Numbered from the stretch's first letter, positions 49,754 to 60,258 are shown. The stretch: 64,000 bases of DNA from Epithemia pelagica (GCA_946965045.2 OX337229.1:930001-994000), one strand, 5' to 3'. Program-made: numbers and translations. The notes: generated from the letters alone by a model not told the origin.

Positions 49754-51481
49754 CTACTCCATTATAGCATAAATTGATTGCTTGCGCTTCCTCCATTGGC
49801 CCGCAAGCCACGATTCCAACACGGTTGGAGGTAGTGCGTACTTGCCCGCCAGATCCAGTATATATTTATGCAAGAAGACCCCCGTTGGATCCGTAATATC
49901 ATCGTCATTGGTAAACACACTGGACGTACCCTCATCCAGCCATTGATCCAGCCATTCATCCAACGCTTCGTTGTAACCCCCTATCGCATCAATCATCCAC
50001 GGTAGCCACGAATGAGCCACTGTTTTGGTCAATGGCCGATCGAATATCTGCCTCCAGGTGAATTGAAACTCCTTGTCGTAAACAGCACCTCCCGCTTCCG
50101 CGAGATGGTCCCTATTTTCCCACCAACGGGTTTCCATAGTATGATCCTCCTCAATCACGGCATCCAAAATGATTCGGTTCGTGTCAACGCCTTGTTGAGC
50201 CAGACTCTCCAAAAGCGCATGATTTAAATCTTCGTTTCGTTCCAGGGCAAAGAGACCTGCTTGCACAATCGATTCAACTTGCTGCCGCTCCACACAGTCA
50301 CTATCGTTGCTTTCATCATCCACCCTTGGATCCTCGTGTTGGCGTTCCTCATGGTCCCGCACTTGACGATCCCATGAGTCTCGGATTTGCCCCGTCGCTC
50401 GATTGTACCACTCTTCCGTCAAGGCAACCTGAAAATCGGACCATGATTGCTGCCATTCGGGCAACACAACTGGACATTTAGATGGATCATGTGCCTGTAA
50501 CATCATGTTTCGGAGGCCGTCAATCTTTTCCATGAGATACTCTTCTGTGAGGATAGTTTGGTCATCCACAATCGCGGTTTCAGTTTCATTTTCGTCCTCT
50601 TCGACAAGCTCATTTGGGTCGAGTTCACAGCCTTCCAAACGTTCGGGACAGGCCACGGGCGAAGATGTCATGGCTGGGTACCTGTTGTTGTTTGGTCGGA
50701 GACTTTCGGTTAATTCTTTCCAGGATACTGTGTCGGCATTTTCAATCTGGTACTGCAAAGAATCCAAGAGCCTTTGAAAATGATGGTGGACATCGTCATT
50801 TGTTTGGTAACGTGATAAAGTAGAAACACGAGACAATGATTGTTGGAATCGGTCCGCTGCCAGAGAATTTGTCCCCTTACCCACTTGTTTCTGTCGGTAT
50901 TCTTCCCCCCATTGATGAATTTTGGACTCGACCACTTGCCATATGTTGTCTTCTGCCGAGTCGGTACGTTGTTGCAACTCTTGTCGTGTCTGTTCCACAT
51001 GACGCAGCGCTTCTTCCAAAGGTCCCAATTGCTCCTTCATCCATTCCAACTCTTGTTTGTGAATCTCCATTGAAGAATCTCGTTCTTGAATGAATTGGCG
51101 CAGTTCTTGTCGACGCTCATTGGATAGTGGCTCCACCGCTTCGGGAAAGGGATCCGTGTTGACGGCAACCAGCTCAAGTTCCTCTAAAGGCTCTTCGGCC
51201 AAGAGCAAGGCCAATTCCTCTTCGTTCAAGTCCATGACCCAGGCCGGTAAGTCGTCGAGGCCTGCCTCCGAGGAAGAATCCGATCCCCGACCATCCGTCT
51301 CAGCAACGCCCAAGGGTGTGGTGGTAGACACGTTGGAGGATGAATTTTGCGTATCGTCTAATGGATACGAACCATCGGTGGCATTCACATTAAAATACGT
51401 AAAGAACAGGGTAATTGCTGCATAAGAAATGATCCATACCAACAAGGCTCGGCCAATGGCACCGGAGATAGTCTGTGCCAT
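49754..51481 (-). CDS. Signal-anchored acidic protein of unknown function
   Basis: This is a single exon of 575 aa from ATG 51481 (MAQTISGAIGRALLVW); codons further upstream start only at GTG. One hydrophobic segment near the N terminus (ALLVWIISYAAITLFFTYF) suggests a type II anchor or uncleaved signal. The rest is soluble and acidic: Asp/Glu-rich stretch to ~115, coiled coil ~125-185 (ELEWMKEQLGPLEEALRHVE), Gln/Glu linkers, then a Trp-rich helical C-terminal half (RWWENRDHLAEAGG, EFQFTWRQIFDRPL, HSWLPWMIDAIGGYNEALDE). I do not recognise a family. The likely location is the lumen of the ER/Golgi or cell surface. Stop TAG. Confidence 0.75.
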   Translation of the reverse strand: MAQTISGAIGRALLVWIISYAAITLFFTYFNVNATDGSYPLDDTQNSSSNVSTTTPLGVAETDGRGSDSSSEAGLDDLPAWVMDLNEEELALLLAEEPLEELELVAVNTDPFPEAVEPLSNERRQELRQFIQERDSSMEIHKQELEWMKEQLGPLEEALRHVEQTRQELQQRTDSAEDNIWQVVESKIHQWGEEYRQKQVGKGTNSLAADRFQQSLSRVSTLSRYQTNDDVHHHFQRLLDSLQYQIENADTVSWKELTESLRPNNNRYPAMTSSPVACPERLEGCELDPNELVEEDENETETAIVDDQTILTEEYLMEKIDGLRNMMLQAHDPSKCPVVLPEWQQSWSDFQVALTEEWYNRATGQIRDSWDRQVRDHEERQHEDPRVDDESNDSDCVERQQVESIVQAGLFALERNEDLNHALLESLAQQGVDTNRIILDAVIEEDHTMETRWWENRDHLAEAGGAVYDKEFQFTWRQIFDRPLTKTVAHSWLPWMIDAIGGYNEALDEWLDQWLDEGTSSVFTNDDDITDPTGVFLHKYILDLAGKYALPPTVLESWLAGQWRKRKQSIYAIME

Positions 51482-51971
51482 GGTGGAAATGATGATATGC
51501 GACGGAGAATGGGGGTAGACCACATGAAAAAAATTTGAAATGTGTGGGGTCGCCGCAAAGTCATTTGGAGGTCGCTCTTATGGGGCACGGGACTCATTGG
51601 CGACGAAGAAGGTCCGGGATCGACGACTCATTCGTTTGACACGTGGGTGTTTTTTCGCCTTTGGTGATTGTTGGCATCATGTTTTCTGCGATGAGCCAAA
51701 CAGACCATTTGGCGGGTGTTTGTCTGTGTTGGCTGCGCCAGGGCACAAGTTGCCCACATTGCTTCTCTCATCAACAAACAGAACTTTGTGCTGACGACAG
51801 CCTCATCCGAGAGTTCAAGAAGTACAGCAGTCAAGTACCTTCTTACTGCGTATCACAAAACATGTCTGATGCGAGCACGAACGAACCACCAAGGTTGAGT
51901 GTTTACAGGGCTATATAGCCTGACATTGCACAAGGAGAGTCAACACTCTGTTCGTACCGTTCTCGTTGACC
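51482..51971. promoter_or_regulatory. Divergent intergenic region, no gene seen
   Basis: 490 bp between the signal-anchored gene and the DMT transporter. Plus-strand frames (51643-51918) are out of phase with any ATG-started protein-like stretch. Probable shared promoter. Confidence 0.4.
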
Positions 51972-53409
51972 ATGAGACAGAGTCGATATCACGACATCTC
52001 CACCAGTAGAATAGCTGTAGTAGCACTCTCACTTTCGTGCGTGTTGTTGAGTTGCAATGCGTTCCACACTAGCATCACACGGGCACCACCGTTCGTTCCT
52101 TTTTCGCACGTGAGACAGGCATCTCGCACTCCACAAGTATACAAGGCTTACATTGGCGATGGGAACGATGCACTGGAAGGGAATTTGTTGGACGCTTCGC
52201 AGGTGACACCCGTTTCCGAAGAGCCTGGATTCTTACCGTTTGAAAACCCCCAACAGAGCTGGACAGTCCAGTTGATGGAGGAACCCTCATTGATAGCAGG
52301 ACGAGTGCTGGTGATTGCAGCGGCGGCAATCTATGGAACCAACTTTGCTTCAATCAAAATGTTGAACGAGATCTTGCCCACTGGAGTTTCCGCGGTGGCC
52401 CGCTTTGGCTTGGCAGCAGTCCTTGTCTCTGCTCTTGTTCTACAAACAGAAGGCCCTGCGACCTCCCTCAAGATACAAGAAGAACGGCGTCAAGCCACAG
52501 TTATGGGATTGGAGATTGGTGGGTGGTATTCAGTGGCCTACCTTGCCCAGGCCGCTGGACTCATGACTGTTGATGCAAGTAAGGTAAGGACAATGCGGAG
52601 CTGGCACTTGACCTGTTATTTGACAGCTGTGTTCTCTCACCTTCATGATGTCTCTTCTCTTGGGTTAGAGTGCCTTCTTTAACGCGTTGGCTGTGGTTGT
52701 TGTGCCACTCCTCGACTCGTTCTTCAAGGGCAAGAAGATCAGTTCCAGCATGATGGGAGCAATCTCTCTTGCCATTGCCGGAGTGGGACTTTTGCAGCTG
52801 GGACCAAGTTCGTCCGAGGTTGTGACCTCCGCCGCTAGCAGTGGCTTTAGCGTATCCACAGGGGACATTCTCTCCTTCTGCCAAGCCTTGTTCTTTGGTA
52901 TTGGCTACTGGAGACTCGAGACAGCCGCCAACAAGTTCTCTAATCAGGCATCGCGAATCACGGTTGGACAACTGATTGGTGTGGCGATAGGATCCGTTCT
53001 CTACTGTGTGGGGAGCGGGCAAGTGCCGGATATGTCGTCTGTGATGAACTGGGTGACCGATCCCTTTGTCTTGGAGAGCGTTGCATGGACCGGTCTCGTC
53101 TCTACCGCCCTTGCCCTTTATCTAGAGACTGTCGCATTAAAGGTTGTTTCGGCAACTGAGTTAACTGTCCTCATGACCAGCGTGTCTGTCTGGGGATCAG
53201 CATTTGCCTATGTTACCATGGGAGAGGTCTTGCCTCCGATTGGCATGGTTGGTGGTGCGCTCATAATGTCAAGCTGCATCTTGAGCGCCACGTCCTCGGA
53301 AAATAAAGATGGTGGTGCGTTTCTTGCAGGGAGCTCTTCCTTTCTCTCCGCTGCTGCGGAGTATTCTCCCCCAACTCCTGAACAGTTCGAGTACTTGAAG
53401 ATTCAATAG
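51972..53409 (+). CDS. EamA/DMT-family transporter, probably plastid-targeted, two exons
   Basis: Exons are 51972-52583 and 52669-53409; the 85-bp intron has GTAAGG and GGGTTAG; the join reads VDASK-SAFFNALAVV; 450 aa. The N terminus is a signal peptide (ALSLSCVLLSCNAFHTS) ending at NAF, compatible with diatom plastid import. Around ten hydrophobic helices follow in two EamA halves: VLVIAAAAIYGTNFASIK, VSAVARFGLAAVLVSALVL, MGAISLAIAGVGLLQLG, GDILSFCQALFFGIGYW and SVSVWGSAFAYVTMGEVLPP. The second half ends in a typical helix (GMVGGALIMSSCIL). The family exports metabolites or amino acids, or exchanges nucleotide sugars or phosphates in plastid relatives; the substrate is not predictable. Confidence 0.88.
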
Positions 53410-53957
53410 GTGGCACTTGAGGCCCGTACACCCTCAGCTACTTCGTCGAAATGGAAGCGGTATGACTATAACCTGTACAAATAGTGTTGATAACTGTATA
53501 TGATTAAAACGCCTGTGACTGTGATAGATCACATGATATCCCTCTTGGGGTCATGAAGCGAAAAGAGCAGACATACGGAATAACTTCTTCGAACAGCTCC
53601 ATGGGATGATATCCTCCTCTCAAGCCATGCAGGGAAATTTCCGTTCATGACTAATTGATCACATCCTATCGTCCCGTTTGCTTTCAGCGTACCAAGAACA
53701 TATAAATACATGGACCAGCTCTGTTTCATGGGTTCTCCAAATCAGTGCTTTTAGCATCAATGAACATTTTGCTACGAAAGAAATGAGAGAGGAGCAGTAA
53801 GGATTGTATAATATTTCTAAATTAATTGTACAACAAAAGAGAGCACCGACAAAACGAGAAACATACATTTCTCTTCCCAGAACCAGTGTCTTCATTTTTA
53901 CAAGTTTGTGCAAATCATCGATTTCGTCACAGCAAAATCACATTGAGCAATATGGCT
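53410..53957. other. Convergent intergenic region, no gene seen
   Basis: The 3' flanks of the DMT and RuvX-like genes. AT-rich, only short frames. Confidence 0.6.
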
Positions 53958-54821
53958 CTAAAATCTGTCACAGATCAAGGACTTGGCCAACCTGCTTCGT
54001 TTCGATGTCTCGGTTCTGTGCGCATCGGTCTTGTCCATACTATTCTTTCCAATCTTGACGCGTTGCTCTCGAGAGTCGACCAGATTTGGCCAATGAAAAT
54101 CAAGAAAATCTTTTGCAATCGCTGTTGCGACCATGCCATCATCCCCATACTGCTCCTTACTAGCACGATGTTCTTTTTTCGATGTTGGTACAGAGTATAT
54201 CGGTGCACGGCCCCATTCGTCTTCACCACTCGTCCAATGTCTTCCGTTCCATAAACAAATGGGTTGCTTACCCATTCCTGCCCCTTCTTGTATGACTTGA
54301 TCTAATACATGTAGAACTTTGCCACACGACGCTCCACACCAACCTTCCTTTTGTACAGGCCAGCTAACAACCATACCTAGAGTGTTGTATCTCTGGACAA
54401 TGTTGGAAATTTCTGCAACAACTTCTGACTTCAACACTTTCTGGTTCTTTTTGACCTCAATCTTTAGTGGAATCGATGGCAGTGGTTGAATGGGGTTACC
54501 ATCGTAATCTGGGTGGCATGTAGCCGCAAGATCAATTTTTGATTGTCCGACATGAACGGACAAGATGTAACCAGACTGTTTCCGCCAGTCCAGCGATTGA
54601 GCAAGCTTGCTGGGAGCAACAAGACTCCGCGGGACACATCTGATCGAAAAGAGTCGATCACAAATAATGTGTGAGGTTAAAAGATCCGGTCCAACAGTTG
54701 GCCAGTTCGCATTTAAGCAAAGACTTCCACAGCCACGAAAGTGACTCGTCCCAAACAAGGAATTGATCCACCTCCGAATGACAAGGATCCCTCGCTTTCC
54801 ATCAGTGCGGGGGTAAAATCT
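53958..54821 (-). CDS. RuvX/YqgF-like RNase H-fold protein, 5' end unresolved
   Basis: The frame is open from a TGA at 54822-54824 down to TAG at 53958 but has no ATG before the conserved core, so a 5' exon is missing or the gene is damaged. The core (from ~54565) reads SGYILSVHVGQSKIDLAA, then YNTLGMVVSWPVQKEGWCG, PICLWNGRHW and EQYGDDGMVATAIAKDFLDF. This is the strand-helix order of the RuvX/YqgF family (Holliday-junction resolvase-like, pre-16S processing in bacteria). In the first strand the usual catalytic Asp (GxDxG) is His here (VHVG; one base change from GAT to CAT). The later Asp pair is kept. The same frame also continues 5' of the TGA to an ATG at 55283. A nucleic-acid role is inferred from family. 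Confidence 0.55.
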   Translation of the reverse strand, partial: RFYPRTDGKRGILVIRRWINSLFGTSHFRGCGSLCLNANWPTVGPDLLTSHIICDRLFSIRCVPRSLVAPSKLAQSLDWRKQSGYILSVHVGQSKIDLAATCHPDYDGNPIQPLPSIPLKIEVKKNQKVLKSEVVAEISNIVQRYNTLGMVVSWPVQKEGWCGASCGKVLHVLDQVIQEGAGMGKQPICLWNGRHWTSGEDEWGRAPIYSVPTSKKEHRASKEQYGDDGMVATAIAKDFLDFHWPNLVDSREQRVKIGKNSMDKTDAHRTETSKRSRLAKSLICDRF

Positions 54822-56042
54822 TCATTCCATATCTGACAAGCAGAAGTGCGACGGGTTTCCGACAGGACATTTATCCCTTTGAACAAAAGTACCTACTTGT
54901 GAACTGCCGCCGATGCAGTCATGATTTCCAGCACGTTGATTCTCTGACGCAACTCGTTGATACGAAAACAAAAAGAGGAAGTTTGATCCTTTGATTTTCC
55001 ATTTCCTCTTTATGAGGCCTTCGAACTTCGGATTGAGATCACAACTCCCAACCCGCAATTCCTTTTCCTTATTCCGTTCGACTTGTGAATTGTGAAGAGC
55101 GAATAGAAAATGGAAATGTGGCGATGGACGAAGACCGAACTTCGAACTCGAACTCGAACTGACAGACGCGCACCAACCACATCGATCTCTCGAATCACGA
55201 GCACGCGAAGATTCTGGATCTGCCCTACTATTTGTGCCTACTTGTGCTAGATATGCGACTGGATCCAACGCACTATAGAGCATTATGTACCAAGCAGACT
55301 GTCAAGGAACAGAAAGCCATCTGCGCATGCTTCCTGCTTCACCGCATCTGATCTGGTGCGACGTGGGATACATATGAAAAGAACAGCAGCCGTACGAACG
55401 TACCCGAACTTTCCGCCAATGGAAAGCATCAAAAATGTCCTCATCGAACGAGGTTTCTGTCGTTTATTTTCGTTCGCACTTCTCCCGGAGTAGGAGTAGT
55501 GGAAAGGGTAACCGTCCTAGCAGCAGTAGTAATTGGCTGAACTACTCCTATGATCAAAGATCCTACGCCTAATCCCATTGTCTACAAGTCGGAGTCAATA
55601 GACTGGCATTGAGTTGAAATAGCCGATGGCATTGATGGCATCGCAAAGCAAATAGACCCCCTTCAATGCAAAGTCCCATGCACGTAGCCAATTAGCAATT
55701 ACTTCGAACCAGAGTTCGTGGCTAAGTCTTTTTAGTTTAGAAAACGTATGATGACGCTGCAAAACCATTCTCGAATGATTCAGAAATGAATCACTTTCAT
55801 CAAAACAGAGTTGTTTCGTTACAAAAGAGTCAGATCCTGGATTATGAAGACAAGTGGACTGGTTGGGTCCATCTCCGTTCTCTTGTTCGCTGTGTCGTGG
55901 CTGTTCCTTGACCAAGGACCAGCTGTGTCCACTATGGAAACGAAGACGACAAAATGCGGTTAGATGATAAGATTTCCCTCGGGCGTAACCATTTTGTCCA
56001 GCAAAGTCGATGACTCTTGAATTGGGATGATCTCGTAAGTCG
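54822..56042. other. Gene-poor region between RuvX-like and 7TM genes
   Basis: It contains an ATG-started 153-codon frame (54822-55283, minus) that shares frame with the RuvX-like gene, and a long open frame (55595-56042, minus) continuing past the 7TM gene's stop in another phase. Neither has clear protein character. At 55137-55160 there is a short (GAACTC)n run. Confidence 0.45.
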
Positions 56043-57392
56043 CTAGTTGATTTCTTCAAAGGTAGGTCCATGTTCTTCATCGGGAGGGACCTGTTCTTCA
56101 TCGGGAGGACATGGTCCCTGTATTTGTTTGTCAGAAGCGTAGTTGATGTATTGATCGGGAGGACATTGTTCTTCATCGACAGGGCACTGTTCTTCATCAG
56201 GTGGACATGGTCCCTTCAATTGTTTGTCGGAAATGTTTGTCCACCAGCGAGGAGGAGAGGTCGAGAACTGTTCTGTTGACGGCTGTTCACAAATATGCCG
56301 GACATTAGGCATGGGCCGTCCAGACAGGACCTGGCGATAGGCCCAAAGCCAGCCACGTTCAGGATACATATCTTTCCAGCGAACAATACGTGGACGCATC
56401 CATGCTATCATATTCAAGAAACCATTCAAAGGAAACAAGAAGTATGACAGTACGATACTCACAAACAGGATCGGGTTTCCCGAGAGTTCAGATACATCTT
56501 GAATACCCTTCGACAAAACTTCATTCAGTACCGATGCTAGAAGAACAAGCACGAAGCCGATGAAAAACACCAAAAAGTACAAAATGGCTTGGATTGAAAC
56601 AACACGCAGAAGTTTTCTTTGTTGCGGTGACAGGGCCTCTGATGCCGAGGCACCTGGAGAAATAACATAGCGTTTGTTTGTTTGGAATTGCTGTCGAGTA
56701 GTCCAATAGACCAGCCATGTACAAGCCCCTCCCACGATAGACAAAAGAATAGGCAAAACACTGTTGATATACAAAATGACATTCGAGGCAAAGGTACCCC
56801 CACGTTCACATTCCATGTCGTTTCGGAAGCCACAAGCCGGAGGATACACGCCAGCAACATCACATATTCCCATGGACAGTAGGGGATTAAAATTCTCAGC
56901 AAACATCCCTCCTATGCCAAGACATGTGGGAACACCAATTGCAATGACGTGAACATATGGTTCCAACATTTTCTCGAGTTGCTTTTCTTTCTTGTTATAT
57001 CGTACACAAAGCAAGAAGTATATGCTCAAAAAGCAACTGTACACCATGCATCCCACGAAGTAGTTGAAGATGAAACCCACTGCTGCACATGTTCGGGCAT
57101 TTCCCGCAGCGAAGGGTAGACCTGAATCTTTTCGCATCATGAAGGGCTGGGAAAACAAATCCACGCAAACTACCAAATCCAGTGCACTTATACCAAAGAT
57201 GAGGCGATTGCTCAGTTCGTTGAGCTTCTTTCTTCTCACCATCAGGACGACGATGGTTGCAGAACCCAAAAAGGACAGTGTAGCAGAGAAAATACCCGCT
57301 CCGAAAGCAATCATATATTCAATGTTCGACAAAAATGCGATGGACGATGGAGAACTAGTCAGTCCAGGATAGAGAGTTTCAGTGGTATTCAT
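56043..57392 (-). CDS. Seven-helix receptor-like protein (GPCR) with repetitive acidic tail
   Basis: This is a single exon of 449 aa from ATG 57392; upstream codons open only with TTG. After a short Thr/Ser N terminus seven hydrophobic segments follow: MIAFGAGIFSATLSFLGSAT, RLIFGISALDLVVCVDLF, TCAAVGFIFNYFVGCMVYSC, VIAIGVPTCLGIGGMFAE, NVILYINSVLPILLSIVGGA, SIQAILYFLVFFIGFVLVLL and ILFVSIVLSYFLFPLNGFLN. Paired Cys in loops (ICDVAGVYPPACGF, MECERGG) and an IAWMRPRIVRWK basic start of the tail fit the broad cAMP-receptor/secretin-like 7TM families of protists. The tail (~60 residues) repeats GPCPPDEEQ with Cys/Pro/Glu. Ligand and G protein unknown. Confidence 0.83.
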   Translation of the reverse strand: MNTTETLYPGLTSSPSSIAFLSNIEYMIAFGAGIFSATLSFLGSATIVVLMVRRKKLNELSNRLIFGISALDLVVCVDLFSQPFMMRKDSGLPFAAGNARTCAAVGFIFNYFVGCMVYSCFLSIYFLLCVRYNKKEKQLEKMLEPYVHVIAIGVPTCLGIGGMFAENFNPLLSMGICDVAGVYPPACGFRNDMECERGGTFASNVILYINSVLPILLSIVGGACTWLVYWTTRQQFQTNKRYVISPGASASEALSPQQRKLLRVVSIQAILYFLVFFIGFVLVLLASVLNEVLSKGIQDVSELSGNPILFVSIVLSYFLFPLNGFLNMIAWMRPRIVRWKDMYPERGWLWAYRQVLSGRPMPNVRHICEQPSTEQFSTSPPRWWTNISDKQLKGPCPPDEEQCPVDEEQCPPDQYINYASDKQIQGPCPPDEEQVPPDEEHGPTFEEIN

Positions 57393-58353
57393 TTTGGGCG
57401 CCGTCCCTTGAATATTGTTGTTTTCTTGGTGGGCGCCGGGAGAGCCTTTGTTGATGGAAACTGGTTGTGCAGGATGTGCTTGACCGGGCTCTTGGACTCG
57501 CTCAATGAGAGATAACTCAAGGCAGTCGACCAAAAAACATTCTCTGCCTTTGACGGCAAGGTTCAAGGTTGACGGATCTAATCAATCATGAAGATGCACA
57601 TGCAGCCATCATCGATCTCTTTCCTTCATATACCTTCTTGTCATCATCGCAAAGAATCCACAAAACATGAGAATACGAGTACGAGTACAGTACTATTACT
57701 CGTCCTATTACAGTACCATTACTCGTCGGAGTACAGTAGTGTACTCTTTCTCGTGCGAGTACTCGTACAATGAATTGTACTCTTACCCAGTTACGAGTAA
57801 GACTTTTAAGTGTAGATATCAACGGATATTGATCGGTCTGGATTCTGGAAAACTATAGACCAAAGTGTAGGGACTCGATTCACCCAACACACATCACCAT
57901 GAATTGATCAATAGTAATTCGTGAGTTTGTAGTTTGAGAAGATGCCCAGCGCGTCGACTTTCTGTTGGATAAAAGCCCCCAATATCAACGAAGAAAAGAT
58001 ACGTCTTGGGTATATTTTCTATTCAAGCTACAGAGTACTACAAATACCTATATAAAAGTCTTAGATAGACAAAAGGGCCTTATCCGTTGGGCGTTCCAGT
58101 TCTTCAGTGTAACTTTTAGACAAGAGACTCTACCTACCTCCAACCGAAGCTAGGATATGATGAAACAAAACCAATAGAGATGTGTTCCATGAAAGATGCT
58201 GAAAGCACATGAGAAGGTAGTTCATCAAGTTTGTTGTAAAAAATACTCTATGACACTATTTTACAATCTCACGGAGATAGACCAATGAGTGAAAGACCTC
58301 CATCGCTGGACATACTAAAGTCACCAAGAGATACAAAGGGTCGGCCATCCCTG
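57393..58353. other. Intergenic region with a self-complementary repeat cluster
   Basis: Upstream of the 7TM gene and downstream of the next minus-strand gene. Apart from the repeat cluster at 57672-57805 I see no gene. Confidence 0.5.
57672..57805. repeat. Cluster of ACGAGTA / TACTCGT motifs in both orientations
   Basis: Within ~130 bp the words ACGAGTA, TACTCGT, GAGTAC and GTACTC recur about ten times on both strands, including the perfect palindrome CGAGTACTCG near 57749. The stretch can form many alternative hairpins. It lies 280-410 bp upstream of the 7TM gene's ATG. Confidence 0.7.
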
Positions 58354-60258
58354 CTAGCAGTGTACAGGGGTTTGTGGAGTGGCAGTTGCCGGCGAGTTGC
58401 GGGATGGCGTAGCTACAGCATGAGAGACTCCTCGCGCTGCCATGATGTCCCTCGAATATTCAGCCAACGCCTTGTCGATAGCATCCCATAACTTGCGTTC
58501 GGCTTTTGCAACAATGGGATCACTCGAGACTTCATCTCGATCGGGCAATGGAACACTGACAGACGCCGAACTATCAGCATTTTCCTCCCGCAGTTCCACA
58601 GCGTCATGTTGATCATTTCCTTGTCCCAGGGATACTTGAACAAATGAAGATTTATCTTTGTGTACTGGTGTCTGAAGAACATCATTGCTCAAGATGGACT
58701 GATCCGCAGATTTAGTCCCTTGATGGGTAGATCCTGTACGATTGTTGTTCCCTCTTTTCAAGATGGGATCACTTGGGACTTCATGTTGACCAGGAAATGG
58801 AAATGGTGCGCTGTTAGATGCAGAACTATCCGCATTTTCCGCCCGCAGTTCGTCAGGAGATTCAGCCACTTGATGGGCAGATCCTGTACAATTGCTGCTC
58901 CCTCTTCTCAAACTAGGTCTGTCCGACAACATGGATGTTTTGACTACATGTTCTTTGGCCGCATCAACCTCACGGCAGATTTGCGATCGCTTATCCCTAA
59001 GGGAATCAAAGTATTCAAGCCAGGCCGTAGATCGAATATGATTGACTTCCTCCAGCATCATCAGATATCGCTCTTGGAATTCCTCAGGACGAACAGGCCG
59101 GCCAGTTTCACCGTGAAAGTAGCGATAGTATCCTCCACGAGCTTTCTGGGATTTACATTGCGTGACTTCTTCCACCATTTTTGCATCGCTTACTTTGCAC
59201 GCATCCATTTGTTTCAATTGCGGACCGATCCTACAGAAAAACGCCAGTTTTTGCTCCTGGGAAAGGTCAGTCGCAACAGTTCCAGAAGTCGGAACCGAGC
59301 ATGTCAGGGGATATCCAGTTCGTGCCAGAATTTCCTTGGCAGGAGACGAGTTTGCTGATCTCTTGTCTTTTGGTATGGAGGTGAACTCATGGACTAGCTC
59401 GCGTAGTTGATGAAGTGCATCCATAGGTGGTCTGCTAGGAGTCTTGGTTTCAGTGACAGGTGTCGCGGGGGGTGACGGGTCGTTCTTGAACCTTGCGTAG
59501 GCCTGAGTGAATTCATCAGAGTTACGTTCTGAAGGCTCGACGTCGCTTGGCAGCACAAGGCTTTGGCGCTTCTTACGGCGCTTTGGACTGGGTGAATCTA
59601 GATTTCGCCACGGTTTGGGTTTAGTCGAGTTGGAAGTTGGTTGATGGGGGGTACTGAAAACGGGCGTGGATTCATCGAGAGGCTCTCGTTGGCTGGTTAC
59701 AAGCGAAGGCTGCGATAGTGGCATCATGGTTTTACGCTTGGATCTCGTTTTCCGGCGTCGGGTTGTGACATTCGTGTTGTTGGTATTGAAAGTATCGCCA
59801 TCGTCTTCAGCGTCTGAGGCATTGGATATCTCACGCAAAGGGCGCACTGACTCAGCACTGGAGGCAGAGTGCCTTCGTGCAAAGGGAAGACTATGAGGAG
59901 AGGGAGGATCTGGAATGGATAATGCATCGTCAACATGTTCCAAGTCGATTCCTTCCAGAAAATGGCCAGAGCTGTCCCTTCTCCTCTTTGTCTCTCTTTT
60001 ATTATTTACTCCAACAGAAGAATCTGTGTTGATGCAATTCCTCTGATCTCCACTCTGCGTAGAGGAGGTCAACTTCGCCCCCCTTGAGAGAGGTTCCGTC
60101 TTGTTTGCTGTAAAGGGCGAGATGCGGGTTTGGAGATTGTGTTTGGGAACTGGTAAAGAATCTCCTATTTTGTCAATGTTCCCCTTTCCCTTCCCCTCTT
60201 TCTCCGCGGTCTTTGAGAAAGGCGGCAGACCGTGGCATTGTTGACGTGTGGATACCAT
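58354..60258 (-). CDS. Nuclear-type disordered protein of unknown function with internal repeats
   Basis: This is a single exon of 634 aa from ATG 60258; the codon before is TTG. The first ~280 residues are disordered, Ser/Thr/Pro/Arg-rich with basic clusters that look like nuclear localisation signals (KRETKRRRD, RRRKTRSKRK, SPKRRKKR) and many SP/TP sites. A more ordered core (~285-440) has LHQLRELVHEFTSI, QKLAFFCRIGPQLKQMD, GGYYRYFHGETGRP and FQERYLMMLEEVNHIR. The tail carries two imperfect repeats built on NxTGSxHQ and ENADSSAS plus EVxSDPI. It ends with a short helix (KLWDAIDKALAEYSRDIM). No family recognised; SP/TP density suggests CDK-type phosphorylation. Confidence 0.75.
   Translation of the reverse strand: MVSTRQQCHGLPPFSKTAEKEGKGKGNIDKIGDSLPVPKHNLQTRISPFTANKTEPLSRGAKLTSSTQSGDQRNCINTDSSVGVNNKRETKRRRDSSGHFLEGIDLEHVDDALSIPDPPSPHSLPFARRHSASSAESVRPLREISNASDAEDDGDTFNTNNTNVTTRRRKTRSKRKTMMPLSQPSLVTSQREPLDESTPVFSTPHQPTSNSTKPKPWRNLDSPSPKRRKKRQSLVLPSDVEPSERNSDEFTQAYARFKNDPSPPATPVTETKTPSRPPMDALHQLRELVHEFTSIPKDKRSANSSPAKEILARTGYPLTCSVPTSGTVATDLSQEQKLAFFCRIGPQLKQMDACKVSDAKMVEEVTQCKSQKARGGYYRYFHGETGRPVRPEEFQERYLMMLEEVNHIRSTAWLEYFDSLRDKRSQICREVDAAKEHVVKTSMLSDRPSLRRGSSNCTGSAHQVAESPDELRAENADSSASNSAPFPFPGQHEVPSDPILKRGNNNRTGSTHQGTKSADQSILSNDVLQTPVHKDKSSFVQVSLGQGNDQHDAVELREENADSSASVSVPLPDRDEVSSDPIVAKAERKLWDAIDKALAEYSRDIMAARGVSHAVATPSRNSPATATPQTPVHC

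Noticed and set aside
49568..49777. ATG-started 69-codon frame
   Set aside because: Overlaps the end of the signal-anchored gene on the other strand and turns into low-complexity Ser/Phe.
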